Source: Actinomycetaceae bacterium MB13-C1-2 (lineage in GTDB: Bacteria; Actinomycetota; Actinomycetes; Actinomycetales; Actinomycetaceae). Taken from it: a stretch of 64,000 nt of DNA. This document shows, piece by piece, positions 1-10,441 of the stretch (within the stretch, counting starts at the first letter, position 1; the number at the start of each line of letters is the position of its first letter). The stretch spans positions 496,001 through 560,000 of the forward strand of contig CP141731.1 of assembly GCA_035621235.1 (NCBI GenBank), written 5' to 3'. The notes under the pieces are model-generated. The model was given only the letters and a program-made list of their open reading frames with translations. It had not been told where the DNA came from and made no database searches. A program made the position numbers and the translations under genes.

Positions 1-1069
1 GTCGACCAGTCGCACGAATGTCCATCTTCGACGCGGCCTCGACCTGATCCAACCAGATGGACGGCACCGACTCTGAACCTCCAAGCGCTGAGCAAACAGC
101 TCCGGCCATGACAGCAATCGAGTCTGCATCCCGCCCGTAGTTAACTGCGCCCAACACCGACTCTTTGTAGTCTCCCTGGTAACCAATAATCATTCCCAGG
201 GCCACAGGAAGCTCTTCAATCGACTTAGTGCGCGATGGACGTCGCGCATCCATAGACATCTCTCGGTAGGCGTCACCCACCGTATCGAAAGGCGCTACTG
301 CTTCCCGGAGAACCTGTTGAAACCTTCGTCTTTCTTCATCGCTTGAACCGACGCGGCCAAAGCCCTTTGCGGCCTCGGCCACCGCGATCAGAGCACCCTT
401 GGTGCCGTCGTGAGCCAACGAGATCGCTTCCTCGGTAACCGAGTCAACCGTGGCTTCGGACGATAAGGCAGCCGCAACCATCGCCGCGAAAACTCCGGCT
501 GCTTCGCGGCCATAACTGGATTGGTGTGCCCCAGCAATGTCAATGGCTTCCGTATAGGCAGCTCGTGGATCGCCAGGGTTTACCACTCCCACCGGCGCCA
601 TATACATGGCGGCCCCGCAGTTGACGATGTTGCCCACTCCGGCTTCACGAGGATCTACATGACCGTAGTGCAAACGTGCTACTAGCCATTTCTCTGCTAG
701 GAAGACCCGCTGGAGCACCAGAGCGGACATGTCCAACTCCGGAACCCAGCGGGGCTCACCAATCATTAGAGGAACCATGTCCGACGCCATGGCATACGCA
801 TCCAAATGAGACCTACGTTTTGCGTACACCTCGACCAATAGCTGGGTCATCAGTGTGTCGTCTGTGACGTGGCCGTCTCCCTTGTAATAGGGCGCAATTG
901 GCCTCGCCTCCCGCCAGTTGGGAAACCATGGAGCGACGATACCTTCAACACGGCCACCATGGCGTTCTTCGATTTGCTCAGGGGTCCACCCCTCAACCGC
1001 ACCACCGAGAGCATCACCAACGGCAGCTCCTGTTACAACGGCGATGGCACGGTCTTCAAGCCAACTCAC
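1..1069 (-). CDS. ADP-ribosylglycohydrolase family protein (3' end outside window)
   Basis: The reading frame starts at a GTG (1069) preceded by GGAGG at 1076-1080 and runs off the left edge, giving 356 visible residues. The family hydrolyses N-, O- or S-linked ADP-ribose or related ribosides using a binuclear Mg centre. Visible family signatures are GDALGG at residues 18-23, TDDT at 69-72 and a RDADS motif around residue 313-316; these supply the metal-binding aspartates and threonine. It is the last visible gene of a sugar ABC operon and lies 40 bp after the binding-protein gene. That position suggests a catabolic role on a ribosylated substrate rather than protein de-ADP-ribosylation, which is inference. 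The C-terminus is not seen. Confidence 0.88.
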   Translation of the reverse strand, partial: MSWLEDRAIAVVTGAAVGDALGGAVEGWTPEQIEERHGGRVEGIVAPWFPNWREARPIAPYYKGDGHVTDDTLMTQLLVEVYAKRRSHLDAYAMASDMVPLMIGEPRWVPELDMSALVLQRVFLAEKWLVARLHYGHVDPREAGVGNIVNCGAAMYMAPVGVVNPGDPRAAYTEAIDIAGAHQSSYGREAAGVFAAMVAAALSSEATVDSVTEEAISLAHDGTKGALIAVAEAAKGFGRVGSSDEERRRFQQVLREAVAPFDTVGDAYREMSMDARRPSRTKSIEELPVALGMIIGYQGDYKESVLGAVNYGRDADSIAVMAGAVCSALGGSESVPSIWLDQVEAASKMDIRATGR

Positions 1070-1109
1070 AACTGGCCTCCTTGAAATGTTTAGTGTTGAG
1101 CGATTTCTG

Positions 1110-2423
1110 CTACTGAGAGATGCTATTCCAGCCAGAAACCAACTGTTCGGCTAGTGCAGCCGCATCGTTTTCTTGAGCTAAGAAACGCTGGAAAGCTGGG
1201 GTTGCGATTGTGTCTTTCCACTGGGGATATTGATCCACAAACAGGTAGGGAGCGTCCGTGACATACTTGCCCGATTCGAGAATGATGTCCCAGCCGTTCT
1301 CGTCACCCAGCTCTTCACTCATCAGTTCCCGCGCGGAGTTCGTTGCCGGAATCAGCGCGTCGGCCTGGTTGATCTTAACTAGGTTTTGAGCATCGGTGAA
1401 GAAGTCAATGAATGCAGCGGACTCTTCAATGTGCTTCGAGTCGATACTGACCGAAAGGGTTTGCGGGTTCGCGGCTTGAGCAGGACCATCTGGACCGGCT
1501 AGAGGAGGAAGGACGACCCAATCAATGTCGTCCGGAGCGTCTACTGCCATGTTGGCCGCCTGGTAAGAACCTTGGATAGTCATCGCTACTTGACCTGCAT
1601 AGAAAGTGGCCAGAGCTTCCGAGCCACTCTGAGTAAGTGTCACGGGGAGAATCGAGTTGTCTTCATGCGCCATGGCATCAACCAGTTTCGGAAGTGCCAA
1701 TTCTGGGTCTTCGACTCTGATCGTTGCGTCAACTCCGGTCCCCTCGAAGAACGTCCCGCCAAATCCCGGAGCCATGGCCATGAAAGTTGCAGTCGGACTC
1801 TTGAGTCCCCAACCAATCCCATAGCTGGTCCCGTCGGAGACCTTTGCTGCAATATCCCGCAGTTCGTCCCAACTGAGAGTGTCACCTGCGGGAACCTCGA
1901 TTCCGGCCTTTTCAAGCATGCCCCTATTCGCGAAGGCCACGTAGGTCTGAATCTCGGTTGGGTAGGCGATAATCTGATCGTCCACGGTGACCGTCTTCAG
2001 TACGCCTTCGGGGATATCAGCTTTCTTCTCCTCACTCATGTATGGAGAAAGGTCCGCGAGGTATCCGTCACGTGCAAACGGCACGATCGACGCAGCTTCG
2101 TAGTGGATGATGTCGGGAGCCGCCCCACCATTAAACTGGGTAATTAGCTTGTCGTAAATGCCATCCCAACCCGCAGGAACAATCTTTACTTGCACGTCAG
2201 GGTTAGCGGAGTTCCAAGCGCCCACGATCTCTTCTGTCGCAGCGATCGCTGCCGGCTGGTCCGACAGGGACTGGAAGGTTAGGGTAACGACCTCATCCGA
2301 AGACTCGGCTGTCGGGCTGTCGGACTGATCCTTCGCCGTTGACTCTGCAGATGAACCGCATGCAGACAGCGAGAGGCCGAGTACAACTGCGGAGATAGTA
2401 GCGGTTAGTGGCTTATGTTTCAT
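1110..2423 (-). CDS. Sugar ABC transporter substrate-binding lipoprotein
   Basis: This 437-residue protein begins with a lipoprotein signal peptide whose lipobox LSAC places the acylated cysteine at residue 22, followed by an acidic/serine linker. The rest has the layout of a family 1 extracellular solute-binding protein (LTFQSLSDQ start, WDGIYDKLITQFNGGAAPDI segment). It would sit on the outer membrane face and deliver a carbohydrate to the two permeases encoded just upstream on the same strand (40-bp gap). No ATPase gene is present in the visible operon, so a shared MsiK-type ATPase elsewhere is likely, as is common for actinobacterial sugar ABC systems. The substrate cannot be read from the sequence. 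Confidence 0.9.
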   Translation of the reverse strand: MKHKPLTATISAVVLGLSLSACGSSAESTAKDQSDSPTAESSDEVVTLTFQSLSDQPAAIAATEEIVGAWNSANPDVQVKIVPAGWDGIYDKLITQFNGGAAPDIIHYEAASIVPFARDGYLADLSPYMSEEKKADIPEGVLKTVTVDDQIIAYPTEIQTYVAFANRGMLEKAGIEVPAGDTLSWDELRDIAAKVSDGTSYGIGWGLKSPTATFMAMAPGFGGTFFEGTGVDATIRVEDPELALPKLVDAMAHEDNSILPVTLTQSGSEALATFYAGQVAMTIQGSYQAANMAVDAPDDIDWVVLPPLAGPDGPAQAANPQTLSVSIDSKHIEESAAFIDFFTDAQNLVKINQADALIPATNSARELMSEELGDENGWDIILESGKYVTDAPYLFVDQYPQWKDTIATPAFQRFLAQENDAAALAEQLVSGWNSISQ

Positions 2424-2462
2424 TGCTGTACCTTTCTGCGTCGTTTGACGCTCTTTTGGGTG

Positions 2463-3290
2463 CTAGCCCTTTACTGCGCCAGCTAGGAACCCGCCAGTAA
2501 GCCTCTTCTGCATAATGGAGAAGAAGAGGATAGACGGGACCGCTGCCATTACCGATCCGGCAGCTAAGGGACCAAGTGCAACTTTGCCCTCGCCCCCAAC
2601 GAACATTTTCAGGGTTATGGGTAGCGTGTAGTTATCGGGTGACTGGAGCAGAACCAAGGCGAAGAAAAACTCGTTCCAAGACGCTACGAACGCAAACATC
2701 GCAGTCGCGACCAGACCTGGCACCAACAGGGGAAAGACGATATTGGTCAGCACCTTTATTCTTGCCGCGCCGTCCATCGCGGCCGCTTCTTCAAGTTCTA
2801 TCGGAATGTTGGCAACGTATCCTTGAAGCATCCACAGGGCAAAGGGAAGCGTGTATGTGGTGTGGACCAGGGTCAGGCCAAGCAGAGAATCCGACAGCCC
2901 TACCGTTCGAAGAATCAAGAACAGCGGCAGAATAATCAGGATGACTGGGAAGACCTGGCTAACTAGAATCCAACCGATTCCAACAATCCGGAATTTTCCC
3001 TTTATCCGTGCCAATGCATAAGCCGCTGGCATTGAAATAAGCAGAATCAACAACGTCGATGACAGCGCCACGACCGCCGAGTTCCAAGCTGAACGAATCA
3101 ACCCTTGCCGGCTCAAAGCCTGACTGTAGTTATCCCACGCCCATTGACTGGGGATAAGCGAAACCGACAGAGAGTTGAGTTCCCCTGAGGTCTTCAGCGA
3201 AGCCGAAATCAGCCATAGCAACGGGAAGCCAAGGAAAACAATGTAAACCGCCAGAAGAGCATACTGACCTACACGGGTAACTGTGCGCAT
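2463..3290 (-). CDS. Carbohydrate ABC transporter permease, MalG type
   Basis: A 275-residue integral membrane protein with about six predicted membrane segments. The permease EAA loop reads EEAAAMDGAARIKVL, followed by FPLLVPGL, near residues 165-185; this loop docks on the ATPase. The C-terminus (TGGFLAGAVKG) is the usual MalG-type ending. It is separated by only 5 bp from the preceding permease gene, so the two are probably translationally coupled and form the transport channel as a heterodimer. Length and topology are normal for the family. Confidence 0.92.
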   Translation of the reverse strand: MRTVTRVGQYALLAVYIVFLGFPLLWLISASLKTSGELNSLSVSLIPSQWAWDNYSQALSRQGLIRSAWNSAVVALSSTLLILLISMPAAYALARIKGKFRIVGIGWILVSQVFPVILIILPLFLILRTVGLSDSLLGLTLVHTTYTLPFALWMLQGYVANIPIELEEAAAMDGAARIKVLTNIVFPLLVPGLVATAMFAFVASWNEFFFALVLLQSPDNYTLPITLKMFVGGEGKVALGPLAAGSVMAAVPSILFFSIMQKRLTGGFLAGAVKG

Positions 3291-3295
3291 CAGAG

Positions 3296-4264
3296 TTAAC
3301 CTTTCTTCTGCGTGTCGGCGTCCAGTCGAAACTGCGACCAGAGATAGAAGGAAAGTAGAAAAATAACTATGACCACCAGGACCAGGCCCATTGCAGCCGC
3401 ATAGCCGATGTTCCGATTCTTGAAGGCCTCCAAGTACGTGAAGAGCATCGGTAGCATGGTCTTGCCACCAGGCCCACCTTCGGTCATCACGTAAACCAAT
3501 GAGAACGAGTTAAAGTTCCAGATGAAGTTCAGCGACGTGATCGATGTGATTATTGGACGCATACTGGGCCACGTGACAGCGAAGAAGCGACGCCAGGCAT
3601 TCGCCCCGTCCACAGCCGCAGCCTCATTGAGTTCTTCGGGAATCTGCTGCAAACCGGCAAGCAACGTCACTGTCGTCTGCGGCATACCGGCCCAAACTCC
3701 AACGACGATAACGGCCGGCAGCGCAGTCGAGAAGTCGCCCAGCCAGTTGATATCTGAAGGAAGTCCAACCATGCCTAGTGCCGCATTCAGCGGACCAGCA
3801 TTCGGGGAGTAGATCATCCGCCACATGATCGCGACAACAACCGGAGGCATCGCCCAGGGAATCAGTGCAAGAACCCTTGTAAGACCTTGCAGTTTCAGAT
3901 TTGCGTTCAGGAGCAAAGCCAATCCCATAGCGGCGACCAGCTGCAGCAACGTCACAGAAAAGGCCCAGACCAAGCCAATTCTGAATGATGACCAGAAGAG
4001 TTCATTTTGTGCCAACTTGGCGAAGTTGTCCAAGCCTACAAACTGATACTCCGGGTTTCGAACAAGTCGTGCATCTGTGAAAGCCAAGGCAATTCCCATA
4101 AGCAAAGGAGCCACGGACAGAATCAAAATCGGAATCAGCGAGGGAATTACCAGGGCGGCCGCCTCGCGACGCTTTGCCTTCTCCGAAGCGCTTTTCTGCC
4201 TCTTTTTCTTTGCGGGCGGAGGTATCGCACCTTCTACCAGCGGCACTGTTGTTACTGGTGGCAT
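3296..4264 (-). CDS. Carbohydrate ABC transporter permease, MalF type
   Basis: A 322-residue membrane protein with a lysine-rich cytoplasmic N-terminus, about six membrane segments and the EAA loop (NEAAAVDGANAWRRF) around residues 215-230. The chosen ATG at 4264 overlaps the LacI-gene stop in TAATG and has GGAGG at 4276-4280. A longer GTG reading at 4276 would leave no room for a ribosome-binding site. It pairs with the MalG-type permease encoded 5 bp downstream. The stop/start overlap indicates co-translation with the regulator, so regulator and transporter are one transcription unit. Confidence 0.9.
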   Translation of the reverse strand: MPPVTTVPLVEGAIPPPAKKKRQKSASEKAKRREAAALVIPSLIPILILSVAPLLMGIALAFTDARLVRNPEYQFVGLDNFAKLAQNELFWSSFRIGLVWAFSVTLLQLVAAMGLALLLNANLKLQGLTRVLALIPWAMPPVVVAIMWRMIYSPNAGPLNAALGMVGLPSDINWLGDFSTALPAVIVVGVWAGMPQTTVTLLAGLQQIPEELNEAAAVDGANAWRRFFAVTWPSMRPIITSITSLNFIWNFNSFSLVYVMTEGGPGGKTMLPMLFTYLEAFKNRNIGYAAAMGLVLVVIVIFLLSFYLWSQFRLDADTQKKG

Positions 4265-5271
4265 TACTCGGCCCACCTCCTTGTCGATTTACGTTTGATG
4301 AGTTCAGCGCTGACTTCAACGCTGTGAACGGGCTTGTCATCACCGTTGATGCGACTGAGCAGTATCTCCGCAGCCGCTTGTGCACGAGAAGCCGACCCCA
4401 AGGACACCGAGGTCAACGAGGGTTCAAAATAGGAGGCCAGGTCGGTGTTATCCATACCGGTGACCATCAGATCGTCCGGAATCGACAGACCCATTTTGTG
4501 TGCGGCTTTCATCGCGCCAACAGCCAGCAAATCGTTAGCGGCAACAATCGCATCAGGCACAGAGCGGGTTAGAAACTCGCGGGCACCCGTTTCCCCGGCA
4601 TTCACCGTAAAGTCTTCCGCGGTTACGACGTGACTACTCAAAGTGTCGCCGAAAGAGTCGCATGCATCCAGAAATCCCTTCGCGCGAACGCTGCCGGGGG
4701 TTGTGTCAGTAGGGCCGTTCAGTAAGACCACATTCTGAGCTCCCTGTGCTACAACATGTTCGACGGCCAATCGGATACCGATGGCGGAATCCGTCGAGAC
4801 CGAGTCAATACCCTCGTCAAACAACGGACGTCCAAGGACGACCAACGGAATGCGAACCGAGCGGATCGCTTCAACGACTCGATTGGAGAGTCGCAGCGGG
4901 GAGATAATCACGCCGTCGACGAAGCCAGAGTCAATGTCCGCCAGGAGATCGCAAGTGGAACTGTTAGATGATCCCGTCGAAATGACCACCACACGATACC
5001 CAGCCGGTTCGACCAAAGCTTGAATAGTGCTGAGCATTTCAACGTATACCGGGTTACCTATATCAGCCACAGCGAACGCAATCTGAAAGGTCCGTTTTGT
5101 CCGTAAGGATCGACCAACCGCATCCGGGTGATAGCCCAGTTCGCGAGCTGCGGCGGATACCTTCTCCACCATTTTCTTGCTCGCGCCATTCTGATTGAGG
5201 GCTCTAGAAGCAGAACCCACTGAGACACCCGCAAACCGTGCCACCTCTTGGATGGTCGTTCGTGAATCCAT
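4264..5271 (-). CDS. LacI-family transcriptional regulator of the sugar ABC operon
   Basis: This is a 335-residue LacI/GalR-type repressor. The N-terminal HTH reads TTIQEVARFAGVSVGSASRALNQ (given in two parts: TTIQEVARFAGV, then SVGSASRALNQ), with the hinge helix near residue 50, then a periplasmic-binding-protein-like effector domain. The start is the ATG at 5271 with GAGGGG just upstream; the frame is open for another 53 codons but these carry no domain. The gene is first in the operon and overlaps the downstream permease gene by one base, so it should repress itself and the transporter. Two perfect 12-bp palindromes in front of it (separate entry) are the likely operators. Confidence 0.92.
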   Translation of the reverse strand: MDSRTTIQEVARFAGVSVGSASRALNQNGASKKMVEKVSAAARELGYHPDAVGRSLRTKRTFQIAFAVADIGNPVYVEMLSTIQALVEPAGYRVVVISTGSSNSSTCDLLADIDSGFVDGVIISPLRLSNRVVEAIRSVRIPLVVLGRPLFDEGIDSVSTDSAIGIRLAVEHVVAQGAQNVVLLNGPTDTTPGSVRAKGFLDACDSFGDTLSSHVVTAEDFTVNAGETGAREFLTRSVPDAIVAANDLLAVGAMKAAHKMGLSIPDDLMVTGMDNTDLASYFEPSLTSVSLGSASRAQAAAEILLSRINGDDKPVHSVEVSAELIKRKSTRRWAE

Positions 5272-5318
5272 AAGCCCCTCGGAATCAAAATCGGTATCAG
5301 CGTCGATTACTAAGTGAT

Positions 5319-5367
5319 TTGGAATCGATTCCAATTTGGTCACCTGTGACTTTGGAATCGATTCCTG
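5319..5367 (-). promoter_or_regulatory. Tandem LacI-type operators overlapping the operon promoter
   Basis: Two copies of the palindrome GGAATCGATTCC lie at 5321-5332 and 5354-5365, with centres 33 bp apart (about three helical turns). The first extends to TTGGAATCGATTCCAA at 5319-5334. Reading the minus strand, TTGGAA at the end of the proximal site followed by TAGTAA about 16 bp later resembles -35/-10 elements, so a bound repressor would block polymerase. The even helical phasing suggests cooperative binding. A lone half-site GGAATC occurs at 5281. Confidence 0.75.
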
Positions 5368-5660
5368 TTTGGTTTTGAGTATTGCAGTGAACTGCTGCAC
5401 CGTCAAGTGAATGACGTGAATTGCCCCCAATTGATGCTGCTATTTACCCTGGCTGACTATCTTCGCGAGGCTGAAAGACACATTTGGCGGCCGCTATGGC
5501 ACCCATAGACTACGAAAACCAAAAGGAGCGAAGCGCAAAGAAGTCCAACCTCGAAACACCCAGGAGCAATTTGGAGCCATTCGTGGCGGGAACAGCTAAG
5601 AGTTCTCCAGCGTTTCGGGGCCGAAGTCTGTCAGCAACGGAGTCAGACGAAGACCCCTCA
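5368..5660. other. Intergenic stretch between the LacI promoter and the carB 3' end
   Basis: About 290 bases separate the LacI operators from the carB stop. I see no convincing gene here; a short + frame at 5484-5693 lacks any domain and runs into carB. No strong terminator hairpin for carB is visible. The segment TAGACTACGAAAACC near 5508 partly recurs near 15147 (TAGACTACGAAAATC), without obvious meaning. Confidence 0.4.
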
Positions 5661-8600
5661 CTACGCGTCAGGGCGGATTACGTACTCCTGTAGTGAGTGG
5701 ACCTCGAACGGTGCCGCCCTCTGCGCCTCGATCCCCTGGACTGCGGCGGCAAGTTGCTGCACCGTTGTGATGATGGCTTTGTCCGAGGCGACGGCAGCCG
5801 CGCGAATCTCATATCCATCAGCCCTGGCCCCAGAACCACTCGGCGTGTTCACGACCATGTCGACCTCACCGTTCATGATCAGGTCAACGATCGTCGGCTC
5901 ACCATTCGGTCCGCGCCCCTGCGAGTACTTTCGTACCACGGTGGACTCGATTCCGTTTCGCCGCAACACCGAGGAAGTGCTGGTCGTCGTAAGGATATTG
6001 AAGCCTAGTTCAACCAGTCGCTTCACCGGGAAAATGATCGATCCCTTATCACGGTCTGCCACCGACACGAAGACTGTGCCACTCGATGGCAAACCACCAA
6101 AAGCCGCGGACTGCGATTTAGCGAATGCTGTCGGGAAGTCCTTGTCGAACCCCATTACTTCGCCGGTCGAACGCATCTCTGGCCCCAGCTTCGAGTCGAC
6201 CGTACGCCCGTCGGCGGTGCGGAACCGTTTGAATGACAGGACCGCCTCCTTTACCGCAATCGGTAGGCTGAGGTCAGTCGAGCTTCCATCGCCTTCCGCC
6301 GGAAGCACCCCGCTCTCGCGTAAATCAGCAATGGTTGATCCGGTCATAACCAGGGCAGCAGCCTTCGCCAGCGGTACACCTGTCGCCTTCGAAACAAAGG
6401 GGGCGGAGCGAGACGCACGAGGGTTGGCCTCAAGCACATAGAGAACGTCACTGAGCAACGCGTATTGAACGTTGAGTAGCCCTCGTACCCCAACGCCACG
6501 AGCGATCGCCTCTGTTGACTCCGCGATCCGTCTGATCACCCGGGGTGACAGCGTCACTGGGGGAAGAACGCACGCCGAGTCACCGGAGTGAACTCCCGCT
6601 TCCTCAATGTGCTCCATGACCCCACCAAGGTAAAGCTCCTCACCGTCATAAAGGGCGTCGACATCAATCTCGATGGCATCGTCCAGGAAGCGATCAATGA
6701 GTATCGGGGCGATCTGGTGTGTCGCCGATGCTTCGGCCTCGCCGAGAGCTCGCCGAACATAGTCGGAGAGTTGTTCTTCCGAATAGACAATCTCCATTCC
6801 TCGGCCACCAAGCACGTAACTGGGGCGAACGAGGACCGGATACCCAATCCGATCCGCAACCGCCTTCGCCTGTGCCAGTGAGGTCGCCGTGCCAAATGCG
6901 GGAGCGGGAAGATTGGCATCGGTGAGAACCTGACCGAAAATGGACCGATCCTCGGCAGAGTCAATCGCGTCGGGGGACGTTCCAAGAATCGGCAGACCCG
7001 CTTCCTCCAAACGCTGGGCAAGCGAAAGAGGGGTTTGTCCACCGAGTTGGACAATGATGCCCTTGATGGGACCAGCAGCAAGTTCGGCCTCGTACACCTC
7101 GACGACATCCTCAAGGGTGAGCGGCTCGAAGTAGAGGCGGTCGGAAGTGTCGTAGTCAGTGGAAACAGTCTCAGGGTTGCAGTTAACCATTACTGTTTCG
7201 TACTTCTCCGAGAGCGCGAGGGCGGCGTGAACGCAAGAGTAGTCGAACTCGATTCCCTGGCCGATGCGGTTCGGGCCAGAGCCGAGAATAATGACGGCCT
7301 CGCGCTGACGCGGCTGAACCTCGGACTCCTCGTCATAGGTGGAGTAATAGTAGGGAGTTTCAGCGGCGAACTCGGCAGCACAGGTATCTACGGTCTTGTA
7401 GACCGGACGGATACCAAGGGCGCGGCGAACCTCGCGAACCGCAACCTCACCCTCAAGGGTGATACCGCGGAGTTGGGCAATCTGCAGGTCGGAAAGACCG
7501 TGGCGCTTGGCGTTCTTCAGGACGGACTTGGTGAGGGCAGGAGCCTCTGCGACCTCCTGGGCGACCTCGTTAATCAACTGAATCTGGTCGATGAACCAGG
7601 GGTCGATCTTGGTCGCCTCAAACACTTGCGCGACAGTGGCACCGGCGCGCAGGGCTTGCTGAAGTTGAACGATTCGTTGTTCGGTTGGGCGCTTGATTTC
7701 TTCGAGCAGTTCGTTAACGTCTCCGGGATTACCCTGCCAGTGGAAGGTCGAGCCGGCCTTGTCGATTGAGCGCATCGCCTTGCCGAGGGCCTCGGTAAAG
7801 TTGCGGCCCAGGGACATCGCCTCGCCCACCGACTTCATGGTGGTGGTGAGGGTGTCGTCGGCGGCGGGGAACTTCTCGAAGGCGAAGCGAGGAACTTTGA
7901 CCACGACGTAGTCCAGGGTCGGTTCGAACGAGGCAGGAGTGGAGCCGGTGATGTCGTTGGGGACCTCATCCAGGGTGTACCCGACAGCAAGCTTGGCGGC
8001 GAGCTTCGCAATCGGGAAGCCGGTTGCCTTTGAGGCCAGGGCCGAAGAGCGGGAGACGCGTGGGTTCATCTCGATGACGATGATGCGACCGTTCTCAGGG
8101 TTGACCGCGAACTGGATGTTGCAGCCACCGGTGTCGACGCCAACTTCGCGGATGACAGCGATCCCGATATCGCGGAGACGCTGATACTCGCGATCGGTCA
8201 GGGTCAGGGCAGGGGCGACTGTAATCGAATCGCCAGTGTGGACGCCGACAGGATCAACGTTCTCAATCGAGCAGACCACGACGACGTTGTCGGCGCGATC
8301 GCGCATTAGTTCGAGCTCGTACTCTTTCCAACCAATAATGCTCTCTTCGAGCAGCACCTCGGTTGTGGGCGAATAGTGGAGGCCTTGTCCAACGATCTGT
8401 CGCAGGTCAGCCTCGTCATATGCGATGCCTGAACCCAGGCCGCCCATGGTAAACGAGGGACGAACAACGACCGGGTAGCCGAGGTCCAGAGTCGCCTCAA
8501 GAGCCTCACCCATGGTGTGGACGATGTGGGAGCGAGCCGACTCACCGCCGCAGTTATCAACGACCTTCTTGAACTGCTCGCGATCCTCGCCCTTTTTGAT

Positions 8601-8966
8601 CGCCTCGATGCTGGCGCCAATGAGTTCGACACCGTACTTCTCGAGGACGCCAGCCTCGTCCAGAGCAATAGCTGCATTGAGTGCGGTCTGGCCGCCGAGG
8701 GTCGGAAGCAGCGCGTCGGGGCGCTCCTTCTCGATGATCGAGGCGAGGACATCCGTCGTCAGCGGTTCAATATAGGTGGCGTCCGCAAACTCAGGGTCCG
8801 TCATGATGGTCGCGGGGTTGGAGTTGACCAGGATGACGCGGATGCCCTCGTCGCGTAGTACCCGGCAAGCCTGGGTGCCGGAGTAGTCGAACTCGCAGGC
8901 TTGGCCAATAACAATCGGGCCGGAGCCGATCACCATAACCGATGAAATGTCAGTTCTGCGGGGCAT
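5661..8966 (-). CDS. carB: Carbamoyl-phosphate synthase large subunit
   Basis: At 1101 residues this is the normal full length. It catalyses assembly of carbamoyl phosphate from bicarbonate, ammonia and two ATP for pyrimidine and arginine synthesis. The start [20 protein letters not shown] and the second-half equivalent [20 protein letters not shown] mark the two duplicated synthetase halves. Each half has an ATP-grasp domain ([18 protein letters not shown] in the first, [19 protein letters not shown] in the second). The C-terminal 150 or so residues form the MGS-like allosteric domain. The gene follows carA by 3 bp. No pyrF or other pyr gene follows; the next gene downstream is an unrelated divergent regulator. 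Confidence 0.97.
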   Translation of the reverse strand: MPRRTDISSVMVIGSGPIVIGQACEFDYSGTQACRVLRDEGIRVILVNSNPATIMTDPEFADATYIEPLTTDVLASIIEKERPDALLPTLGGQTALNAAIALDEAGVLEKYGVELIGASIEAIKKGEDREQFKKVVDNCGGESARSHIVHTMGEALEATLDLGYPVVVRPSFTMGGLGSGIAYDEADLRQIVGQGLHYSPTTEVLLEESIIGWKEYELELMRDRADNVVVVCSIENVDPVGVHTGDSITVAPALTLTDREYQRLRDIGIAVIREVGVDTGGCNIQFAVNPENGRIIVIEMNPRVSRSSALASKATGFPIAKLAAKLAVGYTLDEVPNDITGSTPASFEPTLDYVVVKVPRFAFEKFPAADDTLTTTMKSVGEAMSLGRNFTEALGKAMRSIDKAGSTFHWQGNPGDVNELLEEIKRPTEQRIVQLQQALRAGATVAQVFEATKIDPWFIDQIQLINEVAQEVAEAPALTKSVLKNAKRHGLSDLQIAQLRGITLEGEVAVREVRRALGIRPVYKTVDTCAAEFAAETPYYYSTYDEESEVQPRQREAVIILGSGPNRIGQGIEFDYSCVHAALALSEKYETVMVNCNPETVSTDYDTSDRLYFEPLTLEDVVEVYEAELAAGPIKGIIVQLGGQTPLSLAQRLEEAGLPILGTSPDAIDSAEDRSIFGQVLTDANLPAPAFGTATSLAQAKAVADRIGYPVLVRPSYVLGGRGMEIVYSEEQLSDYVRRALGEAEASATHQIAPILIDRFLDDAIEIDVDALYDGEELYLGGVMEHIEEAGVHSGDSACVLPPVTLSPRVIRRIAESTEAIARGVGVRGLLNVQYALLSDVLYVLEANPRASRSAPFVSKATGVPLAKAAALVMTGSTIADLRESGVLPAEGDGSSTDLSLPIAVKEAVLSFKRFRTADGRTVDSKLGPEMRSTGEVMGFDKDFPTAFAKSQSAAFGGLPSSGTVFVSVADRDKGSIIFPVKRLVELGFNILTTTSTSSVLRRNGIESTVVRKYSQGRGPNGEPTIVDLIMNGEVDMVVNTPSGSGARADGYEIRAAAVASDKAIITTVQQLAAAVQGIEAQRAAPFEVHSLQEYVIRPDA

Positions 8967-8969
8967 GGC

Positions 8970-10115
8970 TCAAGCCTCCTTCATCATTCGGGCGAAACGG
9001 TCGAAGAGATAGGCGGCATCGTGCGGGCCGGCCGCAGCCTCCGGATGATACTGGACCGAAAAGGCAGGAATATCGAGACAGCGAAGACCTTCGACCACAT
9101 TGTCATTGAGACCGATGTGGGAAACCTCGACCATTCCGTATCCGTTTGGGGATTCCACCGGGCCATCGAGGGGAACGTCAACGGCGAAACCGTGGTTGTG
9201 CGAGGTAATCTCAACCTTGCCGGTTGCCAAATCCTTGACTGGCTGATTGATGCCGCGGTGACCATAGCGCAGCTTGTATGTTCCGAAACCGAGCGCACGG
9301 CCGAGGATCTGATTACCGAAACAGATGCCGAAGTACGGAATCTTGCGATCGAGAACTTCGCGGAGAAGCTCTACCTCGTGCGTCGCCACAGCTGGGTCAC
9401 CCGGGCCGTTAGAGAAGAAGACACCGTCGGGATTCAGCGCGAGGATGTCGCCGATGGTAGAGGTAGCAGGAAGAATCTCGACCCTCACCCCGCGCTGAGT
9501 GAGGCGCTCGGGAGTCATGGACTTGATCCCCAAATCGAGTGCGACAACGGTGGCGATGGGCTCACCAGCAGGCTCGACGGTATACGCCTGTTTCGAAGAA
9601 ACCTCACGGGCGAGATCGGCACCGTCCATGAGAGGGGCGGCTCTGACCTCCTCTACCAGGTCAGGAATGCGCCGGAGCAGACCGTGTTTGTCAAGGAGCG
9701 TGTCACCAGAGAAAATACCCCCGCGCATTACTCCTCGTTCACGCAGGTGTCGAGTAAGGGCGCGGGTGTCAACCTCCGAGAGGCCAACGATCCCCTGATC
9801 TGCGAGGTATGTGCCAAGTTCGTCCTCAGCTCGCCAGTTCGACATTCGCCTCGCGGCGTCGCGCACCACAAACCCGGAAACCCAAATACGGTTCGACTCC
9901 GGATCAGTTGAGTTCACCCCGACGTTCCCGATGTGCGGGGAAGTCATGACCACGATCTGTTGGTGGTACGAGGGATCGGTGAGCGTTTCCTGGTATCCGG
10001 TCATTCCGGTGTTGAACACGATCTCACCGAAAGTCTTACCAGTTGACCCGTAGGCCTTCCCTGAGAACACTCGACCGTCCTCAAGAACTAGCTGGGCAGA
10101 GGGGGTTTCGGTCAC
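8970..10115 (-). CDS. carA: Carbamoyl-phosphate synthase small (glutaminase) subunit
   Basis: This 381-residue protein has the small-subunit N-terminal domain ([15 protein letters not shown]) and a class I glutamine amidotransferase domain. The nucleophile lies in [15 protein letters not shown], and the His/Glu pair in [15 protein letters not shown] completes the catalytic triad. It supplies ammonia through the tunnel to CarB, encoded 3 bp downstream. The upstream region holds no recognisable PyrR or ArgR site. Confidence 0.97.
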   Translation of the reverse strand: MTETPSAQLVLEDGRVFSGKAYGSTGKTFGEIVFNTGMTGYQETLTDPSYHQQIVVMTSPHIGNVGVNSTDPESNRIWVSGFVVRDAARRMSNWRAEDELGTYLADQGIVGLSEVDTRALTRHLRERGVMRGGIFSGDTLLDKHGLLRRIPDLVEEVRAAPLMDGADLAREVSSKQAYTVEPAGEPIATVVALDLGIKSMTPERLTQRGVRVEILPATSTIGDILALNPDGVFFSNGPGDPAVATHEVELLREVLDRKIPYFGICFGNQILGRALGFGTYKLRYGHRGINQPVKDLATGKVEITSHNHGFAVDVPLDGPVESPNGYGMVEVSHIGLNDNVVEGLRCLDIPAFSVQYHPEAAAGPHDAAYLFDRFARMMKEA

Positions 10116-10441
10116 GGCGACTCCTCACGGTTGCGTCCGCGGGTAAATCTACAACGCTCGGGCGAACAGCTTCAGATCGGTCTCATAGTCCGCCCCTATG
10201 AGGGGTATCTATCTGCGTGGCCGTGTCTGGCTGACGTAGTTTGGCATATCCGGCGGGGTCACCGCTCGTTCTGATGTTGAGCCAGGCCACTCCGGCGGAT
10301 ACTCTGCCGCAAAGTCTGGGGTAGTGGGCTGGAAGCCCACGGTATCTGCCAGTGTGGCCGTTTTTAACCAGCCTGGGTTCTATGACGAGGAAATGCCCCG
10401 TCGGATTCTGTGCAGATCCGAGATGTTCTGAAAGCTCGGAC
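10116..10441. terminator. carA upstream region with a hairpin downstream of the LuxR-family gene
   Basis: This 326-base gap lies between the carA start and the stop of the LuxR-type regulator, both on the minus strand. A GTGGGCT/AGCCCAC stem with a 3-base loop lies at 10324-10340, about 100 bases downstream of the regulator stop. It could end that transcript, although no T-run follows on the minus strand. I see no gene and no riboswitch that I recognise upstream of carA. Confidence 0.35.

Noticed and set aside
7035-7769. Plus-strand frame of 244 codons opposite carB
   Set aside because: It is fully antisense to conserved carB sequence, with no signals of its own.
9021-9911. Plus-strand frame of 296 codons opposite carA
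   Set aside because: Antisense shadow of the conserved carA gene.
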